From assembly GCA_016218715.1 (NCBI GenBank), contig JACRDG010000049.1:1-64000 (forward strand): DNA of 64,000 nt, written 5' to 3'. Made by a program: the position numbers and the translations under genes. This stretch comes from Desulfomonile tiedjei (GTDB lineage: Bacteria; Desulfobacterota; Desulfomonilia; Desulfomonilales; Desulfomonilaceae). Position 1 is the first letter of the stretch; each line of letters begins with the position of its first letter. Positions 8,454 to 17,813 of this stretch are shown piece after piece. A model generated the notes under the pieces. It was not told the DNA's origin. It did no database searches and worked only from the letters and a program-made list of their open reading frames with translations.

Positions 8454-10121
8454 ATGAGATCTGCATACCGGTTAGTCTTGTGCTTGATCGTCTCTGGCCT
8501 TGTTCTTGTTTCGGGGCAGGGCACGGCGGACATTACGCCGATGGATTACAGCCCGCCCCCAAGTGGCGGAGGGGTTTCACCGAAATCGCCGCATCCGACC
8601 ATTCGTCTGGACGATCAGGAGGTGATTATCCGATTGAAACCTTTCACGTACACGGTGGACGCGGTCTTTCACCTGTCCAACACCGGCGAGACGGCCACGC
8701 AATGGATCGGCTTCCCCAAGAATGCCACGGGGCGTGGTCCCGGCCCGCACGGCAAGGTCAGGGACTTCATTCGATTTGAGGTGACGGTAAACCAAAACAA
8801 GGTGCCGTTCACAGAGGAGCGTGAACTCGTCAAGCCGGTGTCTGACCATCGAAACAGGTCAGTCTCGCGCGTCGAGAAGCATTCTGCCTGGCTGGTGGGG
8901 CAAGCTGCTTTCCCAGGTAATGCGACAACCACCATTCGTGTCAGGTACGAGGCACCGTACGATCATTGCGGAATGGGTTGCACGAAGGCAGTCTACATCT
9001 ACGGGACCGGCGGATATTGGAAAGACAGCATCGGAAAGGCTGCTTTTATCGTAGACAGCACGGAAAAAAGGGACACAGATCGGGCAAGGGTACAGTTTTC
9101 CGTCTCTGAGGCTGAAAAGCACGCCATCCGCAAGAGGGTGATCTCTGAGAATATCGCGAAGTACGTAATCCAGGACTTCGAGCCGAACCCGGACAGCGCA
9201 TTGACTGTTGCGTTCACGAAGCGTCAGCTCGGAATGAGCGGCGACGTAAACGAACTCATTCACGCCGCCATGAACGGTCGTCTGGAACAGGTGCAGGCGC
9301 TCCTGAAGAAGGGGGTTGACGTCAACGCATCGAGCGGGTTTGGCGGGCAGTCACCACTCATGAGCGCCGCATACGGAGGCCATTTAAAGGTTGCCAAGCT
9401 GCTCGTGGAAAAGGGCGCGGACGTGAATGCCGAGACCAAAGACGGCAAGACCGCACTGAAGGAGGCGCTGGGACAAGCATGGCTCGGCAGAGGGCAGCTC
9501 GAAGTAGCGAAATTCCTAAGAGATCGTGGCGCGAAGCCAAAGACCTTATCGGTTGCTGCATTTGTCGGGGATATGGACACCGTTCAAGCTCTTGCCGCAG
9601 ATGGAGTCGATAGCAACGCAAAGGACACCCTGGATGAACCTGCCCCACTGAAAGCCGCTGCAATGGGCGACCGGACAGACGTGGTGAAGTTTCTTCTCGA
9701 TAAAGGCTTCCCTGTCGATGCGAAAAGCAAGCAAGGACAGACTGCCCTTATGGTGGCTGCTGCTGCAGGTCACGCGGAGGTGGTGCAATTACTGCTGGAC
9801 CGGGGAGCGGATGTCAACGCGCAGGATGTGCATCTCAGGACAGCACTGAACGGTGCTGTCTGGCTTCGCGGTCATCTGGAAGCTGCAAAAGTTCTTCTGG
9901 ATAGTGGAGCCAATATTCATGCAAGGGATGACCCGGCCGGCCGGACGGTCCTGATACACGCAGCGCAAGGCGGTCATTTGAAACTCGTAAGACTGCTTCT
10001 GGAAAGAGGTGCTGATGTCAACGCAAGGGATAATGCAGGCCGGACAGCTCTGAGTCTCGTTCAAGGAGAGGATATCGAAGAAATCGAGAAGGTCCTGAAA
10101 GCTCACGGTGCAAAGAAGTAA
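8454..10121 (+). CDS. Exported protein: beta-rich domain plus ankyrin repeats
   Basis: The 555-aa product has a signal peptide (about 1-25, ending SGQGTA). A ~230-residue N-terminal domain follows, with HLSNTGETATQWIGFP and paired cysteines in DHCGMGCTKAVY; it resembles DUF4424-type beta-sandwich domains by eye. From about residue 262 to the end there are seven to eight ankyrin repeats. GGCAGGAGAG lies just before the ATG. It sits 15 bases after the cytoplasmic ankyrin gene, suggesting one transcript. The protein is probably periplasmic. Confidence 0.75.
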   Translation: MRSAYRLVLCLIVSGLVLVSGQGTADITPMDYSPPPSGGGVSPKSPHPTIRLDDQEVIIRLKPFTYTVDAVFHLSNTGETATQWIGFPKNATGRGPGPHGKVRDFIRFEVTVNQNKVPFTEERELVKPVSDHRNRSVSRVEKHSAWLVGQAAFPGNATTTIRVRYEAPYDHCGMGCTKAVYIYGTGGYWKDSIGKAAFIVDSTEKRDTDRARVQFSVSEAEKHAIRKRVISENIAKYVIQDFEPNPDSALTVAFTKRQLGMSGDVNELIHAAMNGRLEQVQALLKKGVDVNASSGFGGQSPLMSAAYGGHLKVAKLLVEKGADVNAETKDGKTALKEALGQAWLGRGQLEVAKFLRDRGAKPKTLSVAAFVGDMDTVQALAADGVDSNAKDTLDEPAPLKAAAMGDRTDVVKFLLDKGFPVDAKSKQGQTALMVAAAAGHAEVVQLLLDRGADVNAQDVHLRTALNGAVWLRGHLEAAKVLLDSGANIHARDDPAGRTVLIHAAQGGHLKLVRLLLERGADVNARDNAGRTALSLVQGEDIEEIEKVLKAHGAKK

Positions 10122-10243
10122 GAGGAGTTTGGGCGACGCATCACATACGCAAGTCGTGGACTGACAGCCCCCCCTGAAGTGAGCAAATCTGACTGACAAC
10201 GAGGCCGCAGCTACCCAGACCGTCTGGAACAAGAGGTCAGCGC

Positions 10244-11005
10244 ATGACCGATGAGAACGCGAAGACCACGACCGTGAGCGGTCAGAGTGATGCCGAGCGC
10301 GAATCACAAGCCGGGAGACAAAAGGGTAGCCATCCTCCGGTCAAAGGGGTATCGATATTCGGCTTCGGTGCGGAATCTCGCGCCCAACAGGCAGGCCTGA
10401 AAAAAGGCGATGTGATCTCCCCGTACGACGGGGAGGGAGATCTCTCGACCGAGACCTTGGCAAATATAGCGGCCGCGACAAGCCTTCCGGGGATCTCTGT
10501 TCGTGTGGGCTTCATAAGGGACGGCGTCGAGCATTCCGTCGAGTTGCAGCCGGGATCGCTCGGTATCCGGGCAATGGACGTCATCCTTCCGGGTTCTGTT
10601 GAATCAGAGATGGTCCAGAGCCGGGATGAGCGAGCTGTCCGGGTGATCCAAAACGTATACTTGACCTTTGCACTGTTAGGGATTTTTGTCCTTCTGGCAA
10701 AACTGGCAGGCGCAAAAGATGAGGGCAACATTCCCCTAATTCTCCTTTCCACCATCTTGCATGCCGCTGTTTATTTACTCTTGCGGACCCGATCGGAAGG
10801 AGCGATACCTCTTGTCCTTATTCTATGTGCTTTCCAATGCCTCCGCTGCATCACTTTGTTTCCCTATCCGCCGGGGGACTTGAAGGAGTTGCTCCTGAAG
10901 ACCATCGTGTTCTCGGCCTTTTTGTTTTACGCTTACCAGATCCTGTTCTTTTGCAGGCCGTCCGTTCGTGCGCTCTTCAAAGAAAAGGGGACCCTGGTTT
11001 ACTGA
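10244..11005 (+). CDS. PDZ-domain membrane protein
   Basis: The 253-aa product has a PDZ-like domain at ~30-105 (SIFGFGAESRAQQAGLKKGD, then VRVGFIRDGVEHSVEL), which resembles the second half of HtrA-type PDZ folds. Three to four transmembrane segments occupy ~140-240. There is no protease domain and no N-terminal signal, so the PDZ domain is probably cytoplasmic. AAGAGGT precedes the ATG. It is the last gene of the plus-strand repeat-protein block and may serve as its membrane anchor (inference). Confidence 0.65.
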   Translation: MTDENAKTTTVSGQSDAERESQAGRQKGSHPPVKGVSIFGFGAESRAQQAGLKKGDVISPYDGEGDLSTETLANIAAATSLPGISVRVGFIRDGVEHSVELQPGSLGIRAMDVILPGSVESEMVQSRDERAVRVIQNVYLTFALLGIFVLLAKLAGAKDEGNIPLILLSTILHAAVYLLLRTRSEGAIPLVLILCAFQCLRCITLFPYPPGDLKELLLKTIVFSAFLFYAYQILFFCRPSVRALFKEKGTLVY

Positions 11006-11130
11006 GGAATGGCCGGGCGCGAGAGCTCAGCGTACGTATAAGATCCTTTCTTCCACTTGGTACAGCGTTTCTCCAATGCACTCGCGTATTCGTCCTCCGA
11101 ATGGTGGCGATGGAGGCGACCGGCTCCAGA

Positions 11131-11158
11131 AGATTGACCGGCAAGATGCCGGCCCCAC
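11131..11158. repeat. Dispersed palindromic repeat, family A
   Basis: A REP-like unit with core GACCGGCAAGATGCCGGCC. The 28 bases at 11131-11158 are an exact reverse complement of 61051-61078, and close copies occur at 52911-52930 and 43453-43475. It lies between two convergent genes (ends at 11005 and 11226), where it may also act in termination. Confidence 0.75.
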
Positions 11159-11225
11159 TAAACAGCCTAAAGCCGGAGACCCAAGAGAGACCATGTATGT
11201 AGGAAATGGAGTAATTGGAGCCTGA

Positions 11226-12782
11226 TCAGTGAGGTGTCATAGCCGGTTTCTTGCCTCTCGGAGGCTTGCGGATGATCCATACAGTCCCTACCAGAGCCAG
11301 AAATACTAACGCCTGCAGAAAGAACACGTCGTTGAAAGCTAGGGAGGTGGCTTGCTGCTGCACCTGCAAGTAGATGGCCTGCATGGCCAACTTGGTGTGG
11401 CCCGCGAAGGCTCCCATTTTGAGATCCAGATACGACTTCATTTGCTCGACGGGCAAGGAAAACTGAGGATTAAATTGTGTCAAACTGTCCACCAGTCGGG
11501 ACTGGTGGAATTGGGATCGGCGCTCGAGCATGGTGCTCACAAAGGCAATTCCACAGGACGATCCCAGGTTTCTCAGGAGGCTGAAGATTGCTGAGGCATT
11601 GTTCATGCGTTCTTTGGGTACATAGGCCATGGTGAGGTAGGTTATCCCGACGAAAACGAGGGGCATTCCGATACCTTGGATCACCCGGCCCATTACCGCC
11701 GTGTGGAAGTCTATCTGTCCGTTGAATCCGGCCATGTAGTACACCGAATATGCATTGATTATCAATCCGGTGCCAAGGAGGAAACGGGCGTCTATTCGTT
11801 CCGGCAGTTTTCCCACCAGCGGGAATGTTACCACCAATAGGGCGCCTCCCGGACCCAAGACCAGGCCGGCAAGGAAGGCCGTGTACCCCATGAGCGTCTG
11901 GACGTAGAGTGGCAGCAACACCAACGCACCGTAGAACGCAAAGAAGGTGAAGAACATGACCACGTTTCCAGTGGCGAAACTCCGGTCTTTGAAGATTCGC
12001 AGGTCCAGGATGGGGTGCTCGCAGATCAACTCCCAAACCACGAGCCCGATGAGGCACACCGCGGCAACGACCGTCAGGGTCAAGATAAAATGCGAGCTAA
12101 ACCAATCATCTCGCTCTCCCTTATCCAATACTATTTGCAGACTGCCCAATCCCAAGGTCAGGAGCGCTATGCCGACGTAGTCCGTCTTTTCCCCTTGGAC
12201 CCTTCGTTCCAAATAGGAAGGATCGAACACAAAGAGTGAGATAAGGATCAGCGCGAGAATGCCCAACGGCACATTGATGTAGAAGATCCACCGCCACGAA
12301 TAGTTGTCCGTAAGGTATCCGCCCACAAGTGGTCCCAGGACCGGTCCCAGGACCGCTCCCATCCCGAAGATTCCTACTGCCATTCCACGCTGCTCCGGAG
12401 GGAACGTTTCGAAGAGAATAGCCTGCGACAGGGGCTGAAGACCGCCTCCGCCAACACCCTGAATGACCCGAAACACGATCATTTCGAGTAGGCTGGTTGC
12501 AGAGCCGCAGAGCATTGAACTTAACGTGAACATGACGAGAGAGCCGAGCAGGTATTTCTTCCGCCCGACAAGCCTGGCCAACCAGCCGCTCATGGGGATC
12601 ACTACTGCATTGGACACCAGGTATGAAGTCAAGACCCAAGTCACCTCGTCTTGGCTTGCAGAAAGGCCACCCTGTATGTGGGGCAGCGCGACGTTCGCGA
12701 CACTGGTATCCAGAATCTCAATGAGCGTGGGCAACATCACCGCTATTGTGATGAGCCATTTGTTTGTCTCCAGTCTTTCCAT
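11226..12782 (-). CDS. emrB: EmrB/QacA-type multidrug efflux transporter (DHA2)
   Basis: A 518-aa, 14-helix major facilitator of the DHA2 family. The N-terminus TLIEILDTSVANVALPHI contains the family motif D1 (LDxTxVNVALP-like); GRKKYLLGSLVMF is motif A, and VIQGVGGGGLQPLSQAI and GPVLGPLVGGYL are motifs B and C. It would export hydrophobic drugs using the proton gradient, together with the upstream adaptor EmrA and an outer membrane TolC. Its start overlaps the end of emrA by 65 bases, so the two are translationally linked. The operon order marR-emrA-emrB is usual. Confidence 0.92.
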   Translation of the reverse strand: MERLETNKWLITIAVMLPTLIEILDTSVANVALPHIQGGLSASQDEVTWVLTSYLVSNAVVIPMSGWLARLVGRKKYLLGSLVMFTLSSMLCGSATSLLEMIVFRVIQGVGGGGLQPLSQAILFETFPPEQRGMAVGIFGMGAVLGPVLGPLVGGYLTDNYSWRWIFYINVPLGILALILISLFVFDPSYLERRVQGEKTDYVGIALLTLGLGSLQIVLDKGERDDWFSSHFILTLTVVAAVCLIGLVVWELICEHPILDLRIFKDRSFATGNVVMFFTFFAFYGALVLLPLYVQTLMGYTAFLAGLVLGPGGALLVVTFPLVGKLPERIDARFLLGTGLIINAYSVYYMAGFNGQIDFHTAVMGRVIQGIGMPLVFVGITYLTMAYVPKERMNNASAIFSLLRNLGSSCGIAFVSTMLERRSQFHQSRLVDSLTQFNPQFSLPVEQMKSYLDLKMGAFAGHTKLAMQAIYLQVQQQATSLAFNDVFFLQALVFLALVGTVWIIRKPPRGKKPAMTPH

Positions 12783-13974
12783 GGTGGCGGTCCGTTGTTA
12801 TTATAGTAGGGACTACGCTCATGCCCATGCGCAAGGTCGGGAGGGATTTCCAATCTTGCTTGTCAATGGTGATCTTGACTGGAATGCGCTGAACCACCTT
12901 GACAAAATTACCGGTGGCGTTTTCCGGTGGGAAGAGAGAGAATACCGCGCCTGTTCCGGCCATCATCGAATCGACCCTTCCCTTTATGGTAAGCCCGGGG
13001 TAGGTGTCTACGTCGATTGTCACTGGCTGGCCGGGACGTACATTCGTAAGTTCTGTTTCCTTGTAATTTGCCGTAATCCAGGTGTTGTCAGCATCTAAGG
13101 GAACGACAGCGAAGAGTTGCTGTCCGGGGGAGACGAATTGACCGACTTCGAGTTTTCTGTTGGTAATGTACCCGTCAACAGGTGCCTTGATCGTCGCGTA
13201 CGTGAGGTTCAATTCGGACTGCCTGAGCTGGGCTTTTGCCAGTTCCATTTTGGCCTTCTGTGCGTCGGTCTCACGTTGCTTGATCTCTGCCTGCTGTTTC
13301 CCCGTGGCAGCAAGCGCAATGTTGGCTTGCCGCAGTTCTATGTCGGACTCCTGCGCGGCCCTCTGCTTCTTCGCTGCTTCCAGACTCGCACGTGCGTTCC
13401 TGAGCTGAGCCAGGACCGATTGCTCGTTCGTTACCGCATTGTCCAAAGCCTGCTGAGGCACGGCGCCGCTCTGCCTCAGAGCCTTCTGCCGAGCAAGGTC
13501 GAGGTCGGCGAGGTGAACTTGTGCTTCGAGACGCTGCACATTCTGAGCGGCGGCATCCTCTTCGTGCTGTAACTGATCCAAGGTTTCGTGGAGACTGTTA
13601 AGCTCAGCCTTTGCCCCACGCACTTGCTCGTTGGTTTGGGTGAGCTGGAGCGGTACTCCCAATTCCAGGGAAGTCAAGGTAGCCCGGCTGTCGGCCAGGT
13701 TCGCCTTGGCTTGGGCCACGGCTACCTCGTAATCTGTCGGGTCGAGGATGACGAGGGGCTGTCCCTTCTTCACCAGCTCGTTGTCATTGATAAGGAGCTT
13801 GGTCACATAGCCCGAGATGCGGGGGGTAATGACGAATGCGTTCCCATCCACATAGGCGTCGTCAGTTGAGACGTGCCCCGAAGCCCACCAGAAGTAAGCG
13901 ACACCGCCTGCGATGAGTAAAAAAACGGCAACACCCGCGGCGGCCAGTTTGTACGATTTCATATTGAAGTTCAT
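12718..13974 (-). CDS. emrA: EmrA-type membrane fusion protein
   Basis: A 418-aa periplasmic adaptor of the HlyD family. One N-terminal transmembrane helix (about 9-28) precedes TDDAYVDGNAFVITPRISG, the EmrA signature, then a lipoyl half-motif, a long coiled-coil hairpin (~95-235), and a second lipoyl/beta-barrel part (ATIKAPVDGYITNRKLEVGQ). It links EmrB to the outer membrane channel. The ATG at 13974 was chosen because AAGGAGG lies upstream and the longer frame adds only non-conserved sequence that runs into the marR gene. A TolC homologue is encoded at 41319 in this window, but nothing shows that they pair. Confidence 0.88.
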   Translation of the reverse strand: MNFNMKSYKLAAAGVAVFLLIAGGVAYFWWASGHVSTDDAYVDGNAFVITPRISGYVTKLLINDNELVKKGQPLVILDPTDYEVAVAQAKANLADSRATLTSLELGVPLQLTQTNEQVRGAKAELNSLHETLDQLQHEEDAAAQNVQRLEAQVHLADLDLARQKALRQSGAVPQQALDNAVTNEQSVLAQLRNARASLEAAKKQRAAQESDIELRQANIALAATGKQQAEIKQRETDAQKAKMELAKAQLRQSELNLTYATIKAPVDGYITNRKLEVGQFVSPGQQLFAVVPLDADNTWITANYKETELTNVRPGQPVTIDVDTYPGLTIKGRVDSMMAGTGAVFSLFPPENATGNFVKVVQRIPVKITIDKQDWKSLPTLRMGMSVVPTIITTDRHHGKTGDKQMAHHNSGDVAHAH

Positions 13975-14047
13975 GAGGCACGTACGCCTCCTTTTCGACA
14001 GCACCAGGGATCGGTAAAACGGTTGGGCGCAGGGAACCCATGATGTC

Positions 14048-14584
14048 TCACCCACCGTGCCTTCCGGTTTCGAGAGCCGGCTCATCGAACGTATCTTCTT
14101 CCAGTCCGGCAGCCTCGAGTTCACTCGTGAGTTCGTTCCGGCCAAGATTTCTCATTATCTGCGCCAGGATGCGCCTCAAGGTGTCTATCTCCTCCTGTGT
14201 CAACCCAGCGAACGCGCTCTGCAACAAATCCGCCGCAACAGGAACCAACTTTTCTTTGAGACCTTTGCCTTCTTCCGTGAGAAAGACTCTGCGACACCGC
14301 TTGTCCTTGAGGTGAGCCTCACGCCTCACCAGACCCGCCTTTTCCAACAAATGCAGTATCCTGGTAAGCGTATGCTTGTCTTTCGCCGCCTTGCAGGCCA
14401 ACACGCTTTGATGCATGCCATCCGCTTCCCACAGACTGCTGAGAACCGTCCACTGTTCGGGAGTGACGTTGATGCCCTTGGCACGGAAGGCTCGATGAAG
14501 CCCTCCCTTCATCTGAGTCGCGGTGCGGTAGATCATGAATCCAGGCGATTCCTTTCTTGGAAAGATTTGCAGATTCGGCGCCAT
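14048..14584 (-). CDS. MarR-family repressor
   Basis: A 178-aa winged-helix regulator. The MarR core is clear: TPEQWTVLSSLWEADGMHQS, LTRILHLLEKAGLVRREAHL (recognition helix) and KDKRCRRVFLTEEGKGL (wing). MarR proteins act as dimers that leave DNA when a drug-like ligand binds. It is the first gene of the efflux operon and is very likely its autorepressor. The palindrome at 14613-14642, 29-58 bases upstream of its start, is the obvious operator candidate. Confidence 0.9.
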   Translation of the reverse strand: MAPNLQIFPRKESPGFMIYRTATQMKGGLHRAFRAKGINVTPEQWTVLSSLWEADGMHQSVLACKAAKDKHTLTRILHLLEKAGLVRREAHLKDKRCRRVFLTEEGKGLKEKLVPVAADLLQSAFAGLTQEEIDTLRRILAQIMRNLGRNELTSELEAAGLEEDTFDEPALETGRHGG

Positions 14585-14612
14585 GTTCAGCTCCCGAAGG
14601 CTATCTCGTTGC

Positions 14613-14642
14613 GTAACATGGTTGTCATGACAACGGTGTTAC
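14613..14642. promoter_or_regulatory. Palindromic candidate MarR operator
   Basis: A perfect 14-bp inner palindrome GTTGTCATGACAAC (14621-14634) is flanked by matched outer arms GTAACA (14613-14618) and TGTTAC (14637-14642). The dyad covers three helical turns, which suits a MarR dimer. It lies in the divergent region between the marR-emrAB operon and glcD. Confidence 0.6.
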
Positions 14643-14842
14643 AACAACGATAATCATCGGTCTCTCCGTGTCAAGTCGCTCCCCTTTTTTGATGCCCCCA
14701 GGCTATCTTCCCGCCACTTTACGAAGCGGGGGCAACAGAGTATTTTGGAACGAACGTACGTGCAACACCGTGAAGAAGATCGTCTTCTTTTCCCCCGAAA
14801 TGAAGAGAGGGACTGGGAAAAAGGAAAGGAAGGGATGGTGCC

Positions 14843-16231
14843 ATGCTGAGGCAGGAAGTCCTGGAGCAATTCATCTCGGTTGTCGGCCCGGACCGCTGTA
14901 AGACGTCCCCGGAGGATCTCCTGACCTACGGATACGACGCGTGCATCTACGAGTACGTCCCGGACGCGGTGCTGTTCCCGAAATCGACGCAGGAAGCCGC
15001 GGACATCATGAGAATCGCCTCGGCCGAGCACGTGTTCGTTACCCCGCGAGGGGCCGGCTCGGGATTGGTTGCGGAGGCGCTGGCCAAACACGGCGGGGCG
15101 GTCGTCTGCTTCACCATGATGAACCGCATCCTGGAAATCAACACGGCAAATCGCTACGCGGTGGTGGAGCCGGGGGTGGTCATTTCCGAGCTGCAGAAGG
15201 CCGTTGACAAGGTGGGTCTCTTCTATCCACCCGACCCGGGGAGCGCCGCGGTGGCCACGATGGGCGGAGCGGTGGCGATGAACGCAGGCGGGATGAGGGG
15301 AGTGAAGTACGGGGTTACCCGTGACTATCTCCTGGGGCTCGAGATTGTCTTGCCCTCGGGAGAGGTGATGGTCACGGGAACCGTCACTGCCAAAGATGTC
15401 ACGGGGTATGACCTGACCCGTCTGATTTGCGGGTCCGAGGGAACCCTGGCTCTGGTTACGCGCATAAACGTCCGGCTCCTGCCCAAACCGAAGACCAAGC
15501 GCACGCTGCAGGCTGTGTACAACAGCATCGACGATGCCGGGACCACGGTTTCCAGGATCGTTGAAGCCGGGATCATTCCCGCGACCCTGGAACTCATGGA
15601 CAAAACGGTCATCAAGGCCGTGGAGGAATTCTCGCAACTAGGCCTGCCTCTGGATGCCGAGGCGATCCTGCTGGTGGACGTGGATGGCGGTCCGGAGTCC
15701 GTGGAGACCGAAGCGGCTCTGATCGCGGATTTCTGCAGGACTCAGGGGGCCAGGGAGGTGCGCGTCTCGCTCTCCGAGAAGGAAAACGAGCTGCTCTGGA
15801 GCGCCCGTCGGTCCGCGTTCGGCGCGGTGGCTCGGCTGAGGCCGACCTGCATGATCGAAGATGCCACGGTCCCCGTGAGCTACCTGACCTCCGCGATCAA
15901 GAAGGTGATCGAAATCTGCGGGCGCAACCGCGTCCAGGTTGGGGTCCTGGCCCATGCGGGGGATGGGAACCTTCATCCTCTGATCCTGTGCGATCAGCGC
16001 GATAAGGCCGAAATGGAGCGGGTGGAAAGAGCCATGGACGAAATCGTGGACTATGCCCTTTCTGTGGGCGGCACGCTTTCCGGTGAACACGGAATCGGCA
16101 TCCCCAAGTCCAAGTACCTGCCCAAACAACTGAGTGAGACGAGCCTGAGCATGATGCGGGCCATCAAAAGAGCGTTCGATCCCTCAGGGATTCTGAACCC
16201 CGGCAGTTTTCTGGAGCAACGCGGATCATGA
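14843..16231 (+). CDS. glcD: FAD-linked 2-hydroxyacid oxidase (glycolate/D-lactate)
   Basis: A 462-aa flavoprotein of the GlcD/D-lactate dehydrogenase family. The N-terminal FAD-binding (PCMH-type) domain includes VTPRGAGSGLVAEAL and DPGSAAVATMGGAVAMNAGG; the C-terminal FAD-oxidase domain ends with the conserved HAGDGNLHPLI and GGTLSGEHGIGIPKSKYL. It oxidises glycolate, D-lactate or a similar 2-hydroxyacid. Its stop overlaps the start of the Fe-S partner gene (ATGA), so the two form one enzyme. AAGGAAGGG lies ahead of the ATG. The exact substrate cannot be told from sequence alone. Confidence 0.9.
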   Translation: MLRQEVLEQFISVVGPDRCKTSPEDLLTYGYDACIYEYVPDAVLFPKSTQEAADIMRIASAEHVFVTPRGAGSGLVAEALAKHGGAVVCFTMMNRILEINTANRYAVVEPGVVISELQKAVDKVGLFYPPDPGSAAVATMGGAVAMNAGGMRGVKYGVTRDYLLGLEIVLPSGEVMVTGTVTAKDVTGYDLTRLICGSEGTLALVTRINVRLLPKPKTKRTLQAVYNSIDDAGTTVSRIVEAGIIPATLELMDKTVIKAVEEFSQLGLPLDAEAILLVDVDGGPESVETEAALIADFCRTQGAREVRVSLSEKENELLWSARRSAFGAVARLRPTCMIEDATVPVSYLTSAIKKVIEICGRNRVQVGVLAHAGDGNLHPLILCDQRDKAEMERVERAMDEIVDYALSVGGTLSGEHGIGIPKSKYLPKQLSETSLSMMRAIKRAFDPSGILNPGSFLEQRGS

Positions 16232-17469
16232 TCGCGGAGAAGCTGAGAGAAGAGGTCTACAACTGCATCAGGTGCGGCCTCTGCATGAACAAATGCCCGG
16301 TGTACAACCAGCTTTATTTCGAAGGCGCGGCACCCAGAGGGAAGGTGCAGCTCATAAAGAAGGTCCTTGAAGGAAAGCTGGAACCGTCGGAGAACTTCTG
16401 CCGCATGCTGTCCCTGTGCCTGCTCTGCGAGACCTGCACGGTGAATTGCCCGAGCGGTGTGGCGCTCGACCGTCTCATGAAGGCCATGCGGGCCGAAGTG
16501 TCGGAGAAGTTCGGCCTGCCCTGGCAGAAACGGGCGATGTTCCATCTTCTCTCGAGCGATCGCCTGCTGCCGTTCTGCCTGTTCTGGGGCCGAACCGTGG
16601 GGAATCCGCTCCGCTCTCTCCTGCCCGCGGATGGCAAGGTGGGGACCATTCCCTATCATCGGCTTCCGCTGTTGAATCGCAGACCGCTGCTGAACCAGTT
16701 TCCGGAGGTCGTTCCGGCACTCGGACGCCGGGTGGGCAGCGTGCTCTACTTCACCGGTTGCGCGACCAATTACCTCTTTGAGAACGTCGGCCGGTCGGTG
16801 ATCGCCACACTGACTCGGCTCGGGGTGGAGGTGATTATCCCGAAAGCCCAGATGTGTTGCGGTCTGCCGATCGCTCTGTCCGGGGCCAGAAAGATGGCGC
16901 TGAAGAACATCCGACGGAATCTGGAGATCTTCAGTCGCGACGACGTGGATGCGGTCATAGTGGACTGCGCCAGTTGCGGCTCAGCTTTGAAGAAAGAATA
17001 CACCCATATCCTGGAAGAGTTGGGCGAGAACGCCGAAGCTGCCAGGACGTTAGGCAAAAGAGTCCTGGATGTCGCCGAGTACCTTTCCCGTTTCGAGCTG
17101 GAGAAGTTCCTGCGGCCGCTTCCAGGTCGGGTGACCTACCACGATCCGTGTCATCTCGTGCGGAGTCAAGGGGTCAGGGAAGAGCCTCGCAGCCTGCTCA
17201 AACGTATCCCCGAACTGGAATTCGTGGAAATGGAGGGTCCGGACGTCTGCTGCGGCGGGGGAGGGACCTTCCAGTGGGAACATCCGGAGGTGGCTGCGGG
17301 GATCACGAGAAACAAGATAAAAGCCATAGCGGACACAGGGGCTCAGTTCGTCGCCTCGGGCTGTCCGGGATGTCGCCTGCAGATCTACGGCAGCCTGGAT
17401 ACCGACGCGATTCAGGTCTTGCACCCGGTGGAACTGGTGGCCATGGCTCTGGAACGGCGCTTATCCTAA
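16228..17469 (+). CDS. glcF: Fe-S subunit of 2-hydroxyacid oxidase (GlcF/HdrD-like)
   Basis: A 413-aa protein. Two [4Fe-4S] ferredoxin motifs, CIRCGLCMNKCP (~13-24) and CLLCETCTVNCP (~67-78), precede two CCG domains marked by CCGLPIALSG and CCGGGGTFQWEHP, with companion motifs CASCGSALKKEY and CPGCRLQI. The CCG domains resemble those of HdrB/D and may bind a noncubane cluster. It would take electrons from GlcD and pass them to quinone or another carrier. It overlaps glcD by 4 bases. Confidence 0.9.
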   Translation: MIAEKLREEVYNCIRCGLCMNKCPVYNQLYFEGAAPRGKVQLIKKVLEGKLEPSENFCRMLSLCLLCETCTVNCPSGVALDRLMKAMRAEVSEKFGLPWQKRAMFHLLSSDRLLPFCLFWGRTVGNPLRSLLPADGKVGTIPYHRLPLLNRRPLLNQFPEVVPALGRRVGSVLYFTGCATNYLFENVGRSVIATLTRLGVEVIIPKAQMCCGLPIALSGARKMALKNIRRNLEIFSRDDVDAVIVDCASCGSALKKEYTHILEELGENAEAARTLGKRVLDVAEYLSRFELEKFLRPLPGRVTYHDPCHLVRSQGVREEPRSLLKRIPELEFVEMEGPDVCCGGGGTFQWEHPEVAAGITRNKIKAIADTGAQFVASGCPGCRLQIYGSLDTDAIQVLHPVELVAMALERRLS

Positions 17470-17813
17470 TCACTCCTGTTCGAAAATACGGTGTCACACT
17501 GTGCCGACCCTATCCTGGCGAGCGGTAGGGCCCGGCGTCCCTGCCGGGCCATTTTGAACGACCGGCACGGAGGCCGGTCGCTACCATCGAAGAGCAGGTG
17601 TAGGATGCGGTGACCAACGGGAACCGCATCGTTCGAGGCTTTCTCTCGACAGGTGCGGTTCGCTTCGCTCACCACAGTCGCTACGAAGGCCTACTGGAAT
17701 AGTCCGCGAGCTTTCGAAATAGTTGTCAAGTGACCAGTTTCAAGCATATCTTGATATGCTAATCGGGCACAGTTACTGGACTGAGGAGAGTTTTGACGAT
17801 TCGGAGAGATTCG
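17470..17813. other. Intergenic region with dispersed repeats
   Basis: No gene is seen. 17525-17555 holds a GC-rich palindrome (GGCCCGGCGTCCCTGCCGGGCC), 17560-17580 a second small palindrome (ACCGGCACGGAGGCCGGT), and 17600-17685 a copy of the ~85-bp repeat listed next. The sequence AAATACGGTGTCACACTG at ~17483 resembles another recurring intergenic motif (see 52870). Confidence 0.6.
17600..17685 (+). repeat. ~85-bp dispersed repeat, family B
   Basis: The unit begins GTAGGATGCGGTGACCAAC, contains GGAACCGCATCGTTCGAGG and ends GCTTCGCTCACCACAGTCG. It matches the reverse complement of 61176-61260 over almost its full length with only scattered differences. Decayed partial copies appear near 34095-34135 and 43925-43950. 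No reading frame is conserved, so it is probably a non-coding dispersed element. Confidence 0.7.
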
